A DNA stretch of 60,064 bases from Devosia riboflavina (GTDB lineage Bacteria; Pseudomonadota; Alphaproteobacteria; Rhizobiales; Devosiaceae). The notes under the pieces are model-generated. The model ran no database searches. It saw nothing but the letters and a program-made list of their open reading frames with translations, and was not told where the DNA came from. Shown here in pieces: positions 48,120 through 57,335 of this stretch. Made by a program: the position numbers and the translations under genes. The stretch is taken from assembly GCF_000743575.1 (NCBI RefSeq), contig NZ_JQGC01000024.1, positions 1-60,064 of the forward strand, in the 5' to 3' direction. The stretch's first letter is position 1. Each line of letters opens with the position of its first letter.

Positions 48120-49379
48120 TCACCGCTGCGGTCCTCTGCGGAAGGCACGCCGCGGAGTGACTGCAATGGTAGCGGTTGGGATATCTGTCCTGGGTCGCGC
48201 GCGAACCGGTTTGTCCGCCAGCGTTTCCGTACGACGCCGTAGCGACCGAATTTCGTTCTGGAGCGACCGGCGCACCTTCAGCTGGTGATCAATGAGGAGC
48301 TGCCGCTCCTCGTTATCGCGCTGCTTGGCGAGGCGGACCTCGATCTCATTCGCAGCCATCGTCCGCGCCTTGCGGCCCGTGAACCAGTCCCAAATTCCGA
48401 GCAGGCCACGCCGTAGGCGGCTAGCTCGCTGAATCTCCTCTGAGCGCCAACGCTTGCGCAGGTGTTCTTCGAGTTGGCTTCGCGCTTGCCTCTGATGCTC
48501 GACAAGGGCATCTCGTTTGACCTTTAGTGCCCTCTGCGCGGTCTCAAATTGGAGAGTGAGCTCTCCATCAAATGCCTTTAACTTCTCATCGACCCGAGTT
48601 TGCAATGACTTGGCTACGTCCTTGACGGGGCTTAAGGGCAGGTGCTTCAGGCGATCTGCAACAAGTTTGGTCGGAACACCGCACCATCGCGAAATCGAGA
48701 AGATTTCCCCGTTGACGTCCACGGCCACAAAGCCACGCCGGTCGCCACGAGCCAGATGGTAGCCGCGCTCCTCCAAGGCCCGCTCAAACGCTGCGCCGGA
48801 ATCTGAAATGGCCCAGGCTTCCTGAAAGAGGGCTTTGATGCGAGTGGCGTCTCGTCCCATGCGCTTCGCCTGCTGCCATTCGGCGAGCGAGAAATTGAGC
48901 GGGTTACGCGGTGCGAACTTTGCGAGTCCGCTCGGCATCTTCCATCGATGCTCGAGATAAAGCTCCCGCGACAGTTCGGTGAGCTTCGTCTTGAAATGGC
49001 CCATCTGCCTTGCTCTCATGGTCTTTGGATCGATGCGCGACCACACGCAGTGGGCATGCCTGCGTCCGTCCTTCTCATGAAACACAATCGCGCGGGGCTG
49101 GCCTGTGAGGCCAAGCCGCACCTCGATCTTCTCGATGGCGCGCTCGAAAACCTCAACAGGAACGCGCTCAAGGGCAGGTGGGCTCAAGCTCAATGAAAAC
49201 AGGAACTGTTTGCACTTCGTCCCGCGGCTGATGGCATAGGCCTCTTTGAACGCGTCCATGACGTTGTTCCGGACAAATCCTCTGACCTGATGAACCTGGA
49301 CGTGATCGTTTTCATCCGTGCGCAGTAGGTGGATAGCCAACGCCTTTCCACCTGCCCGCTGGCTGCCCTTCAGGATCAT
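48120..49379 (-). CDS. Relaxase (MOBP-like mobilization nuclease)
   Basis: 419 aa. The N-terminal relaxase domain has FHEKDGRRHAHCVWSRID with H101-E102 and the H108-x-H110 metal pair. The usual N-terminal tyrosine is not obvious in MILKGSQRAGGKALAIHLLR. The C-terminal half is a basic coiled coil. Relaxases nick oriT and lead the strand through the channel. It overlaps mobC by 4 bases, and its coupling protein is at the other end of the element. Confidence 0.88.
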   Translation of the reverse strand: MILKGSQRAGGKALAIHLLRTDENDHVQVHQVRGFVRNNVMDAFKEAYAISRGTKCKQFLFSLSLSPPALERVPVEVFERAIEKIEVRLGLTGQPRAIVFHEKDGRRHAHCVWSRIDPKTMRARQMGHFKTKLTELSRELYLEHRWKMPSGLAKFAPRNPLNFSLAEWQQAKRMGRDATRIKALFQEAWAISDSGAAFERALEERGYHLARGDRRGFVAVDVNGEIFSISRWCGVPTKLVADRLKHLPLSPVKDVAKSLQTRVDEKLKAFDGELTLQFETAQRALKVKRDALVEHQRQARSQLEEHLRKRWRSEEIQRASRLRRGLLGIWDWFTGRKARTMAANEIEVRLAKQRDNEERQLLIDHQLKVRRSLQNEIRSLRRRTETLADKPVRARPRTDIPTATIAVTPRRAFRRGPQR

Positions 49380-49774
49380 TCCTCGTCTCCCTTCAACCCA
49401 AGGGCGACAATCAGGGCTGATCGCATCTGATCGACGGCGGCACAGGCGTCATTGATAGCTTCTTCGGTTTCTGGAAGCACGGGCAGGGCGCCTATGCTTG
49501 CGGCGTGTGCCAATTCACGAAGGCTGTCGGAGATTTCAGAGGAGCCGAGGAGGGCCAGGAGTTGGCCAACATCTTGTGAGTTGTGCGATGGGATGCGGGG
49601 TGCCTTGTGTCGGCGGCCAGCTCCGAAGAGTTGGCCGCGGATAAAGGCGCTTATCCCAGCATCGCCCGCGCGCTGCTCCAGAAGCGATCGTTCGCTTGGG
49701 GTTAGCCGTATTGAAATCGGCTTGGTAGGCTGGTTGTTCAGATCGGTCTGCAAGGTTGTCCCACGAGGAACCAA
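49376..49774 (-). CDS. MobC-like relaxosome accessory protein
   Basis: 132 aa. An N-terminal ribbon-helix-helix (KPISIRLTPSERSLLEQRAG, then AGISAFIRGQLFG) and a C-terminal helical tail, as in plasmid MobC proteins that open oriT for the relaxase. The start is TTG at 49774 or a later TTG. It overlaps the relaxase by 4 bases. Confidence 0.8.
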   Translation of the reverse strand: MVPRGTTLQTDLNNQPTKPISIRLTPSERSLLEQRAGDAGISAFIRGQLFGAGRRHKAPRIPSHNSQDVGQLLALLGSSEISDSLRELAHAASIGALPVLPETEEAINDACAAVDQMRSALIVALGLKGDEE

Positions 49775-49790
49775 ACCATTTGACGCTTTC

Positions 49791-49809
49791 GAAAATATCC
49801 ATATTTTTC
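49791..49809. promoter_or_regulatory. AT-rich palindrome, oriT or operator candidate
   Basis: GAAAATAT-CC-ATATTTTTC lies just upstream of mobC, where oriT of MobC/relaxase modules is usually found. A nick site is not identified. Confidence 0.4.
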
Positions 49810-49889
49810 ATGGTTTTACATCGATGGCGTCGGTGGTTTGATATCCCATGCTGCGTGCAGACTCCTTTGCGGGTGGCGCTGGCTGCGGT

Positions 49890-49902
49890 CTCCCGCAACC
49901 AA
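49890..49902. repeat. attR (13-bp direct repeat)
   Basis: CTCCCGCAACCAA, identical to 13216-13228. The base after it begins the native tRNA-fMet terminator. Confidence 0.85.
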
Positions 49903-49903
49903 T

Positions 49904-49946
49904 AAAGGCCCACAAGACAATTCGTCCTGTGGGCCTTTACCTTTTT
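49904..49946 (+). terminator. Original tRNA-fMet terminator, displaced
   Basis: AAAGGCCCACA and TGTGGGCCTTT form an 11-bp perfect stem with an inner GAC/GTC pair, followed by TACCTTTTT. No gene feeds it now; before the insertion it stood one base after the tRNA end. Confidence 0.85.
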
Positions 49947-50032
49947 GGGTGTCGGTTTTGCATGGGCATGGCAAAGCCCGGTCGCTTCCGCTAAGGGATG
50001 GACAATCTCGAATAGAAGCGCAGGTCAGTTCC

Positions 50033-51454
50033 TTGTCAGCCATTGTTCCTGTCATTCTCGCCGGGGGTCAGGGGACCCGTCTGTGGCCGAAGTCGCGTTC
50101 GGCGCGGCCCAAGCAGTTCATCGATCTCGTGGGCGAGACCAGCCTCTTCCAGCAGAGCCTCGAACGGGTGAAGGATGCCGGGCGCTATGGCGCTCCCATC
50201 GTCATCACCAATGCCGAATATCGGTTCCTCGTTGCCGAGCAGGCGCAGGAGCGGGGGATTGCGTTGGGCGCGATCCTGCTTGAACCCGTTGCACGCAATA
50301 CGGCGGCAGCGATTGCTGCGGCGGCGCTGGTGGCGGTGAGCCAGGACGAGAATGCGGTTATCCACGTGCTGGCGTCTGACCATCTGATCCCGGCCAGCGC
50401 CGAATATTTCGGCGCGGTGGATAATGCGGCGCTGGCGGCTCGGGATGGGCATCTCGTCACCTTTGGCATCACGCCCGATCGGCCGGAAACCGGCTATGGC
50501 TATATCGCCATTGGCGAGGCGCTGCGTCATGGCGCGCACAAGGTTGGGGCTTTCGTCGAAAAGCCCAATCTGGAAAAGGCCGAGGCCATGCTGGCCCAGG
50601 GTGGCTTTGCCTGGAATTCGGGCATGTTCATGCTGCCGGCAAAGCTTTTCCTCGCCGAGTGCGAGAGGCTGGCGCCCGAGGTCTATGCCGCGGCGCGTGG
50701 CGCGGTGGCCGGGGCCAAGAGCGATCTTGATTTCATCCGGCTCGATGAGGCCGCTTTTGCCGCTTCACCCAATATTTCGGTCGACTATGCGATCTTTGAA
50801 CGCACTGACAAGGCGACCGTGCTGCCGGTGTCGTTCGAATGGTCCGATCTCGGGGCGTGGGATGCGGTGTGGAAGGGGCAGAGCCGGGATGCGGCCGGCA
50901 ATGCCGTGACCGGGCCGGCGATGATTTCCAATTCGACCAATTCGCTCGTCGTTACCGAGACCGCGCATGTGGTGGTCGATGGGCTTGATGATGTGGCTGT
51001 TATTGCGACGGAAGACGCGGTTTTTGTCGGTCGGTTGAGCCAGGCGCAGAATGTCGGGGCGATTGCCAAATCGCTCAAGGCCGATGCTTCGACGCGGGCG
51101 CTGACCGAGACGCACAAGACCTCCTACCGGCCTTGGGGCGGGTATTCATCGATCCTGATGGGTGATCGGTTCCAGGTGAAGAAGTTGTTTGTGAAGCCTG
51201 GCAAGAAGCTGAGCCTGCAAAAACATCATCACCGCTCGGAGCACTGGGTTGTGGTGCGGGGCACGGCTGAGGTGACGGTGGATGGTCAGGTGACCATGCT
51301 GACCGAGAACCAGTCGATCTATCTGCCGCTCGGCTGTACGCATCGCCTCGCCAATCCGGGCAAGATCGAGCTGGAGCTGATCGAGGTGCAGACCGGGTCC
51401 TATCTCGGGGAAGACGATATTATCCGGATCGAGGATGAGTTCGGGCGGAACTGA
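50033..51454 (+). CDS. manC: Mannose-1-phosphate guanylyltransferase/mannose-6-phosphate isomerase
   Basis: 473 aa bifunctional type. The nucleotidyltransferase signature LAGGQGTRLWPKSRSARPKQ is at the N-terminus. The C-terminal cupin domain (TSYRPWGGYSSI, KLSLQKHHHRSEHW) is the isomerase half. It makes GDP-mannose for polysaccharides from mannose-6-phosphate and GTP. The start is a TTG at 50033 (TTG TCA GCC), as the family begins right there; a frame open to 49838 crosses the att site and tRNA terminator and is not real. Confidence 0.93.
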   Translation: MSAIVPVILAGGQGTRLWPKSRSARPKQFIDLVGETSLFQQSLERVKDAGRYGAPIVITNAEYRFLVAEQAQERGIALGAILLEPVARNTAAAIAAAALVAVSQDENAVIHVLASDHLIPASAEYFGAVDNAALAARDGHLVTFGITPDRPETGYGYIAIGEALRHGAHKVGAFVEKPNLEKAEAMLAQGGFAWNSGMFMLPAKLFLAECERLAPEVYAAARGAVAGAKSDLDFIRLDEAAFAASPNISVDYAIFERTDKATVLPVSFEWSDLGAWDAVWKGQSRDAAGNAVTGPAMISNSTNSLVVTETAHVVVDGLDDVAVIATEDAVFVGRLSQAQNVGAIAKSLKADASTRALTETHKTSYRPWGGYSSILMGDRFQVKKLFVKPGKKLSLQKHHHRSEHWVVVRGTAEVTVDGQVTMLTENQSIYLPLGCTHRLANPGKIELELIEVQTGSYLGEDDIIRIEDEFGRN

Positions 51455-51470
51455 GTGCCGACCGCGATGC

Positions 51471-51554
51471 GTCATCCTCGGGCTTGTCCCGAGGACACTT
51501 CACTTGCCGATGATGCAGGAAGTGTAGAGCCCTCGGGTCAAGCCCGAGGGTGAC
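51471..51554. repeat. Paired palindromic repeat (CTCGGG...CCCGAG), copy 2
   Basis: Same two-hairpin unit as 5618-5687, with one base change in the left loop (GTCCC for GACCC) and a 36-bp spacer. Confidence 0.8.
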
Positions 51555-51595
51555 GATTTGGGATAGCGATGACGGCTGCGCTCATTTGCTGGGCC

Positions 51596-52990
51596 TCAGC
51601 AGGCCACGACGTTGACCGCCAGGCCGCCCTGGCTGGTTTCCTTGTATTTTTCGCTCATGTCATTGCCGGTCTGGCGCATGGTTTCGATGCAGGCGTCGAG
51701 CGGTACGGCGTGCACGCCGTCGCCCTTGAGGGCGAGCGAGGCGGCGGTGACGGCCTTTACGGCGCCAAAAGCGTTGCGCTCGATGCAGGGGATTTGTACC
51801 AAGCCCCCGACCGGATCGCAGGTCATGCCCAGGTGATGTTCCAACGCGATCTCGGCGGCGTTTTCCACCTGTTCGGGCGTGCCGCCCTGAATGGCGCAGA
51901 GGCCGGCGGCGGCCATGGAAGAGGCGGAGCCGACCTCGCCCTGACAGCCCATTTCGGCGCCAGAGATGGACGCATTGTGCTTGAGGATGCCGCCGATGGC
52001 GGCGGCGGTGAGCAGGAAATCGTGCACCGCGGCGCGGCCCATGCCGGGCAGGAATTGCGTGGCATAGCGCAGGACTGACGGGATGACGCCGGCCGCGCCA
52101 TTGGTGGGCGCGGTGACGACGCGGCCGCCGGCAGCGTTTTCCTCGTTGACCGCCATGGCGAAGAGGCTGAGCCAGTCATTGCCGCTCAGAGGGTCGATCT
52201 CGTTGCGGCGCCATTTTTCGGAGAGGTGCTCGTGGAGCGCCTTGGCGCGGCGGCGCACTTTGAGGCCACCGGGCAATTGCCCATCCTGGGTGAGGCCGCG
52301 GTCGACGCAGCCGGACATGGCGGTCCAGACCTCGTCGAGGTCGCGGTCTAGTTTCTGGCGCGAGATCCGCACTTCCTCATTGGCGCGCTTCATGGCGGCG
52401 ATGGAAAGGCCGGAGCGCCTGGCCATGTCCAGCATTTCGGCGGCATTGGCGAAGGGCCAGGGCACATCCTGCTTGATGGTGGGGGCGTCCTTGAGCGCAG
52501 CCAGCTCGTCCTGGCTGACGACAAAGCCGCCGCCGATGGAGAAGTAGACCCGGCGCAGCAGCAATTGGCCGTCGCCATCGAGAGCGCAGAACTGCATGCC
52601 ATTGGGGTGGCCGGGGAGCGGCGTGCGCGTATCGAGCACGAGATCGACGGCGGGACGGAAGCGATAGGCCGGGTGGCCCGGCGGCTCGATCTGGCCGGTC
52701 TCGCGGATTTTTTCGACGATCGGCTCCATCTGGTCGGGATCCACATCGCGCGGATTTTCTCCGGCGAGGCCAAGGATGACGGCGCGGTCGCTGCCATGGC
52801 CGATGCCAGTATAGGCGAGGGAACCGTGGAGGCTCGCGGTGATCGCGGCAGGCCGGGCCTGGCGGGCGCGGGGCCAATTGCCCTCGCGCAATTCATCGAG
52901 AAAACGGCCGGCCGCCGACATCGGGCCCATGGTGTGGGAGCTCGATGGTCCGATACCGATCTTGAAGACGTCAAAGACAGACAGGAACAT
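51596..52990 (-). CDS. sdaA: L-serine dehydratase (L-serine ammonia-lyase)
   Basis: 464 aa single-chain enzyme turning L-serine into pyruvate and ammonia with a [4Fe-4S] cluster. The N-terminal beta domain starts SVFDVFKIGIGPSSSHTMGP. Near the C-terminus, cysteines in TCDPVGGLVQIPCIERN are cluster ligands. Length and motifs match bacterial SdaA. It stands alone between repeats. Confidence 0.95.
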   Translation of the reverse strand: MFLSVFDVFKIGIGPSSSHTMGPMSAAGRFLDELREGNWPRARQARPAAITASLHGSLAYTGIGHGSDRAVILGLAGENPRDVDPDQMEPIVEKIRETGQIEPPGHPAYRFRPAVDLVLDTRTPLPGHPNGMQFCALDGDGQLLLRRVYFSIGGGFVVSQDELAALKDAPTIKQDVPWPFANAAEMLDMARRSGLSIAAMKRANEEVRISRQKLDRDLDEVWTAMSGCVDRGLTQDGQLPGGLKVRRRAKALHEHLSEKWRRNEIDPLSGNDWLSLFAMAVNEENAAGGRVVTAPTNGAAGVIPSVLRYATQFLPGMGRAAVHDFLLTAAAIGGILKHNASISGAEMGCQGEVGSASSMAAAGLCAIQGGTPEQVENAAEIALEHHLGMTCDPVGGLVQIPCIERNAFGAVKAVTAASLALKGDGVHAVPLDACIETMRQTGNDMSEKYKETSQGGLAVNVVAC

Positions 52991-53103
52991 GGCCCATCAT
53001 ACTCATTGTTCCAGAACCGGCAACAGAGCGTGGCGGGGAAGCGTGATTGCGTTTGCGTGAGGCATGCCGATATCGGTGGGACCAAGAGCCAAGGAGACGC
53101 GTT

Positions 53104-53703
53104 ATGGCCTCATATCAATTCCGTTCTGCCGAAGGTGCGGCCGCCGACTCGCCGCTAATCTTCCTGTTCCACGGCACTGGCGGGGATGAGAACCAGTTCT
53201 TTGATTTCGCGGCTGAACTTGTGCCTGGTGCGGCGCGAGTAGCGCCGCGTGGCGATGTCAGCGAGCATGGCGCGCTGCGCTATTTCCGCCGCACCGGGGA
53301 GGGCGTCTATGACATGGCGGATCTCGCCCAGCGCACTGCGGCGATGACCGAGTTCCTGCGGGCTGAAGTGGCCAAGCGCCGGCCGGCAAAGGTGCTGGGG
53401 CTGGGCTATTCCAATGGCGCCAATATCCTGGCCTCGGTGCAGTTCGGGGCGCCGGACCTGTTCGATGCGACGGTGCTGATGCATCCGCTCATTCCCTTTG
53501 CACCGCCGGCGGCCGACTTCGCCGGGCGAAAAGTCCTCGTGACGGCAGGACAATATGATCCCATAGCACCGGCCGGATCGAGCCAGGCGCTGGCAGACTA
53601 TTTCACCGCCAATGGCGCGAGCGCCGAAGTGGTCTGGCACAATGGCGGGCATGAAATCCGGCGCGAAGAACTGATGGCGGCGCAGACGTTTTTACGCACT
53701 TAG
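53104..53703 (+). CDS. Carboxylesterase/phospholipase-family hydrolase
   Basis: 199 aa alpha/beta-hydrolase. The nucleophile Ser is in GLGYSNGAN, Asp in TAGQYDPIAP, and His in NGGHEIRRE. The small size and the HGTGGDENQF opening match the bacterial acyl-protein thioesterase-like/YpfH group. AAGGAG lies before the ATG at 53104, fixing the start over the open frame from 53047. Confidence 0.88.
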   Translation: MASYQFRSAEGAAADSPLIFLFHGTGGDENQFFDFAAELVPGAARVAPRGDVSEHGALRYFRRTGEGVYDMADLAQRTAAMTEFLRAEVAKRRPAKVLGLGYSNGANILASVQFGAPDLFDATVLMHPLIPFAPPAADFAGRKVLVTAGQYDPIAPAGSSQALADYFTANGASAEVVWHNGGHEIRREELMAAQTFLRT

Positions 53704-53809
53704 TTATTTGTTTTTCCCTGCCCTATCGGCCTATTAACGAAGTCTAGAGGCCCGCGCCGCGATAGTGACGGGTGGGCCTCTGCCCTTCTGCCGCCATGGG
53801 TCGCCGCAT

Positions 53810-55555
53810 ATGTCGCTTCTTCGCCTCTTCACCGACAGTCTGCGCGCCCGCGTGTTGCTGCTGGTGTTGCTCGGTTTTGCCAGCGTTGCCGTGCCGGCCT
53901 TTTTTGCTTTCCAGTGGGTCGTCAATTCGACCGTCGTGCAATTGGGCACGCTCTTTGCCGAAAAGCAGGTGCTTTACGATCGGCATCGCGGGCTCGGCAC
54001 GCTGGTGCGCGAGGTGTCGCTGGCCGAAGCGCTGGCGGGCAGCCAGGCGGTGCGTGACTGGGCGCAGGACGAAACCAATCCCGAACGCCGGGCGCGCGGC
54101 ATTGCCGAACTTGAGCACTATCGGCGCTATTTTGCCGACGGCTCCTATTTCTTCGTCGTCGCGGCCTCGGGGAACTACTATTTCAACGACAGCGCCAATG
54201 CCTATGCGGGCAACCAGTTTCGCTACCGGTTGCGCGAGGAAAACCCGGACGATGGCTGGTATTATTCGACGCTGGCCTTGGGCGAAGGGTGCCATCTCAA
54301 CGTCAATAATGACGCCAACCTCAAGGTCACCAAGGTCTGGATGAACTGCGTAATCCGCGAGGGACGCGAAGTTCTGGGGCTCTTGGGGACCGGGATCGAT
54401 CTCACGTCCTTCATCCAGGAAGTCGTCAATGTGCCGCAACGCGGCGTCACCTCGATGTTCGTCGACCGGCAGGGGATGATCCAGGCGCATCGGGACGAGA
54501 CGCTGGTGAGTCTCGCTAATTTCGGCGACGAGGTTGGCAGCAAGCGCTCGGTCTTTTCGCTGGTTTCGGGGTCGGGGGATGCGGCGACGCTGCAAAGACT
54601 GTTCGACGATGTGACTGGGGGCGACATGCTCGCCGACTCAGCCTTCGTGACAGTCAATGGCAAGGAAACGCTGGTCGGCGTGGGTTATCTCGACAAGCTC
54701 GGCTGGTACAATGTCACCTTCATGGACATTGATACGATCATCGACCGGCGGCTTTTCGTGCCCATCGGGCTGCTTCTCGCCATCATGATGGTGGTGGTTG
54801 CGGTGGTGCTGGTGCTGATGTTCCGGAACCAGGTGCTCGACCGGCTGACCAAGCTCGAACATGTGGTGCGCAAAGCGCGTGCGGGGGACTATGGCCCGGC
54901 GCTGAGCATGGGTGCGGGGCGGCAGGACGAAATCGGGCGGCTGTCTTCGGCGCTGACGCAGATGGCGGCGCGGGTGGACGACCACACGCGGCTTCTCGAA
55001 GCGAGGGTCCGCGAGCGCACGCAGGAACTCGAAAGCCTCGCCTTCCGCGACGGGCAATCGGGCATTCTCAATCGCCGCGGCTTTGCGGCCGCGCATGGGG
55101 ATTTCGCGGCCAGCGGGGCCGGCTACGGCATTCTTCTCGTCGATGTCGACCATTTCAAGCAGATCAATGACAGCCACGGCCATGCGGCCGGCGACCTCGT
55201 CATCGTCGCGGTGGCGCGTCGTATCCAGGAGACGATCGGGGCCGAGGGGGCCTGCGCGCGCTGGGGCGGCGACGAATTCATCGTGCTCCTGCCCGATTGC
55301 CGGCCGGGGGAGTTGCGCACGCGCGCCCATGACATCATGCGGGCGGCAATCGGCGAACCGATTGCGACGGCACCCGGGCGATCGATCGTCGTGTCGCTCA
55401 GTATTGGGGCGTGCCTCGCCGAAGGCGGAGACAAGCTCGAAGTGGCAACCGACATGGCGGACGCGGCGCTCTATACCGCCAAGCAGGCGGGGCGCGGCCG
55501 GGTCGTCGTCTTCGACAAGGACATGCGGCCCGATCCGCGTCGCAACGTCGCCTGA
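53810..55555 (+). CDS. Membrane diguanylate cyclase with sensor domain
   Basis: 581 aa. A first membrane helix (10-33), a 270-residue periplasmic dCACHE-like sensor, a second helix (320-342), a HAMP-like linker and coiled coil, and the GGDEF domain with GGDEF at 486-490. It makes cyclic di-GMP from two GTP. The product-inhibition RxxD site is not present before GGDEF (EGACARWGGDEF), so it should lack that feedback. ATG 53810 is the likely start. Confidence 0.92.
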   Translation: MSLLRLFTDSLRARVLLLVLLGFASVAVPAFFAFQWVVNSTVVQLGTLFAEKQVLYDRHRGLGTLVREVSLAEALAGSQAVRDWAQDETNPERRARGIAELEHYRRYFADGSYFFVVAASGNYYFNDSANAYAGNQFRYRLREENPDDGWYYSTLALGEGCHLNVNNDANLKVTKVWMNCVIREGREVLGLLGTGIDLTSFIQEVVNVPQRGVTSMFVDRQGMIQAHRDETLVSLANFGDEVGSKRSVFSLVSGSGDAATLQRLFDDVTGGDMLADSAFVTVNGKETLVGVGYLDKLGWYNVTFMDIDTIIDRRLFVPIGLLLAIMMVVVAVVLVLMFRNQVLDRLTKLEHVVRKARAGDYGPALSMGAGRQDEIGRLSSALTQMAARVDDHTRLLEARVRERTQELESLAFRDGQSGILNRRGFAAAHGDFAASGAGYGILLVDVDHFKQINDSHGHAAGDLVIVAVARRIQETIGAEGACARWGGDEFIVLLPDCRPGELRTRAHDIMRAAIGEPIATAPGRSIVVSLSIGACLAEGGDKLEVATDMADAALYTAKQAGRGRVVVFDKDMRPDPRRNVA

Positions 55556-55589
55556 CCCTTCAACATATCGATCAAAACTTGACGGCCAA

Positions 55590-55613
55590 GGCCCGATCGG
55601 GACCAATCGGGCC
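55590..55613 (+). other. Hairpin in the leader of the LprI-like gene
   Basis: GGCCCGAT and ATCGGGCC form an 8-bp stem around an 8-base loop, between the cyclase stop codon and the next start. A TTGACG that could be a -35 lies just before it. It may be a terminator without a T-run or a leader structure. Confidence 0.4.
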
Positions 55614-55639
55614 GCGCTGAAAATTTGAAGGGATGAGAG

Positions 55640-56677
55640 ATGTTTCGCTTCGCTTTGCTGTTCGTTCTGGCTTTCTTTGCAAGCTTCAGCCTGCCCGCTG
55701 CGGCGGCAAGCTTTGATTGCGCCAAGGCTGCAACGCCCTTCGAACATGCCATTTGCGACAGTCCGGAGCTTTCGGCGGCCGACGACAGGCTGGCAAAAAC
55801 CTATCAGACGGCAATCGGTGGGCTTTCCGAGGGGGCGGTGGCGGCCGTACGGGGCGATCAGCGCGCCTGGCTCGATTTTGCGCAGCGTGCCTGTGCGCCC
55901 GAGGCGGAGCCGATGACGAGCGGGCGCTACAATGAGGACCGCACGCGTTGCCTCATCAATCGCTTCGACAGTCGCAGTTCGGCGCTGGAAGACAGTCGCA
56001 TGATCAATGGCATGCGCTTTTATGTGCGGGCGCGGTTTGACGCCATGCCCGATCCGAATGCGGAAAATGCCGATTCCTATTGGGCCGTGGCGCAGCACGA
56101 ACTGAGCTATGTGCAGCTCGATTCGACGGAGCCCTTTGCCGGGGCCTTCAATGCCTATGTCGAGGGCGAGGCGCTCAAGCTTTCCGGCCTTTTCGGGGAG
56201 GAGGGCGGTTCCTCGGAGATGGACGAGGACGCTTCGAGCGACACTAACAATTCGATCGGGGTTGCGGAGGCCAATGCCAACCGCATCGACCTCAATGTCG
56301 GCACTTATTGGTATGGCCATGGTGCGGCGCATGGAAATTGGTCGAAGACTTTCCTCCACTATCTGGTCGATGAGGACCGGGAACTGGCGGCGAGGGACAT
56401 TTTTACCGGCAAGCGCTGGCAGGCGGGGTTGCTCGACCTGACCGTCGAGGCGCTGAAAGCCGAGCATGGCGACGCGCTGATGCTCGACGACACCAGCTAT
56501 ATCGCCGATGCCGTGACGGATCCCGCGCGCTGGGACCTTTCCGATCCCTATGCGCTGATCCTGCAATTCCAGCCCTATGAAGTGTCGGCCTATGCTTATG
56601 GGGCGCCGACGGCGCGGATCAGCCTTGAAAAGCTGGCGCCCTATATTTCCGAAGACTCGGACTTCTTCCGCTACTAG
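55640..56677 (+). CDS. Secreted LprI-like/DUF3298-like protein
   Basis: 345 aa. Signal peptide ending near LPAAAA, then an LprI-like (DUF1311) domain with four cysteines (FDCAKAA, AICDSPELSAADDRLAKTY, RACAPEA, RCLINR). The rest resembles DUF3298/RsiV-type domains (HGAAHGNWSKTFLHYLVD). LprI relatives can inhibit lysozyme, so an envelope defence role is possible. It overlaps the convergent TPR gene by 4 bases. Confidence 0.8.
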   Translation: MFRFALLFVLAFFASFSLPAAAASFDCAKAATPFEHAICDSPELSAADDRLAKTYQTAIGGLSEGAVAAVRGDQRAWLDFAQRACAPEAEPMTSGRYNEDRTRCLINRFDSRSSALEDSRMINGMRFYVRARFDAMPDPNAENADSYWAVAQHELSYVQLDSTEPFAGAFNAYVEGEALKLSGLFGEEGGSSEMDEDASSDTNNSIGVAEANANRIDLNVGTYWYGHGAAHGNWSKTFLHYLVDEDRELAARDIFTGKRWQAGLLDLTVEALKAEHGDALMLDDTSYIADAVTDPARWDLSDPYALILQFQPYEVSAYAYGAPTARISLEKLAPYISEDSDFFRY

Positions 56678-57228
56678 CGCGCGAGTTCGGGAAAGAGGCC
56701 GCGTTCGGAGAGGAACGGGTGGACCTCGATAGCGGCCTTGATGGCGATCAGGGCTTCGTCCCGCCTACCCATGGTGTGGTAGACGAGGACACGGCCGGCG
56801 AGGGCACCGAAGTGGCGGGGCTCGCGGGCTAGGGTCTCGCTGATATCGGCGAGCGAACCCTCATAGTCGCTATTGAAGAATTTTGCAGTGGCGCGCAGGT
56901 TCCAGCCTTCGGGATAGTCTGGATAGTCGGCGATCAGGGCGTCGATCAGAGGTATCTGCGCGCCGGGGCCGCCAAGGCCGAACTGACTGACGATTGCGGC
57001 GAAGCGGGCAGCGACGACCTTGTCGTCGGGGTCAGTCCAGAGCGCCCAGATTTCCTCCGCAATGGCGCGGGCAGTGGCTTCGTCGGGCGCGATTTTGAGG
57101 TTCTCGAAGAGGATGTCGAAGCTTGCCTCTTCGTCCGCGCTCCAAAAGCTTGATTGGGCCAGCACCATCTGGGCCGGCGTCACGGCTAGCAGCATTGCGG
57201 CAAGCAGGGGGCGGACAAAGGGGCGCAT
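56674..57228 (-). CDS. Periplasmic TPR-like protein
   Basis: 184 aa. Signal peptide (AAMLLAVTPAQMVLAQ) followed by helical repeats with tetratricopeptide character (YPDYPEGWNLRATAKFFNSD, then EALIAIKAAIEVHP). Likely a protein-interaction module; partner unknown. Confidence 0.75.
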   Translation of the reverse strand: MRPFVRPLLAAMLLAVTPAQMVLAQSSFWSADEEASFDILFENLKIAPDEATARAIAEEIWALWTDPDDKVVAARFAAIVSQFGLGGPGAQIPLIDALIADYPDYPEGWNLRATAKFFNSDYEGSLADISETLAREPRHFGALAGRVLVYHTMGRRDEALIAIKAAIEVHPFLSERGLFPELAR

Positions 57229-57335
57229 GGAAGAAGCTTACGCCTTCTGTGGGCGAGGACAAGCGGGAGCGCGATTGACAGCGGGGGCGGGCGCGTCATG
57301 CTGGGTGGACCAACTGCCATAGGAAATATCAGGCC

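Noticed and set aside
49838..50032. Longer N-terminus for the mannose-1-phosphate guanylyltransferase
   Set aside because: The extra frame crosses attR and the tRNA terminator; the family N-terminus begins at TTG 50033.
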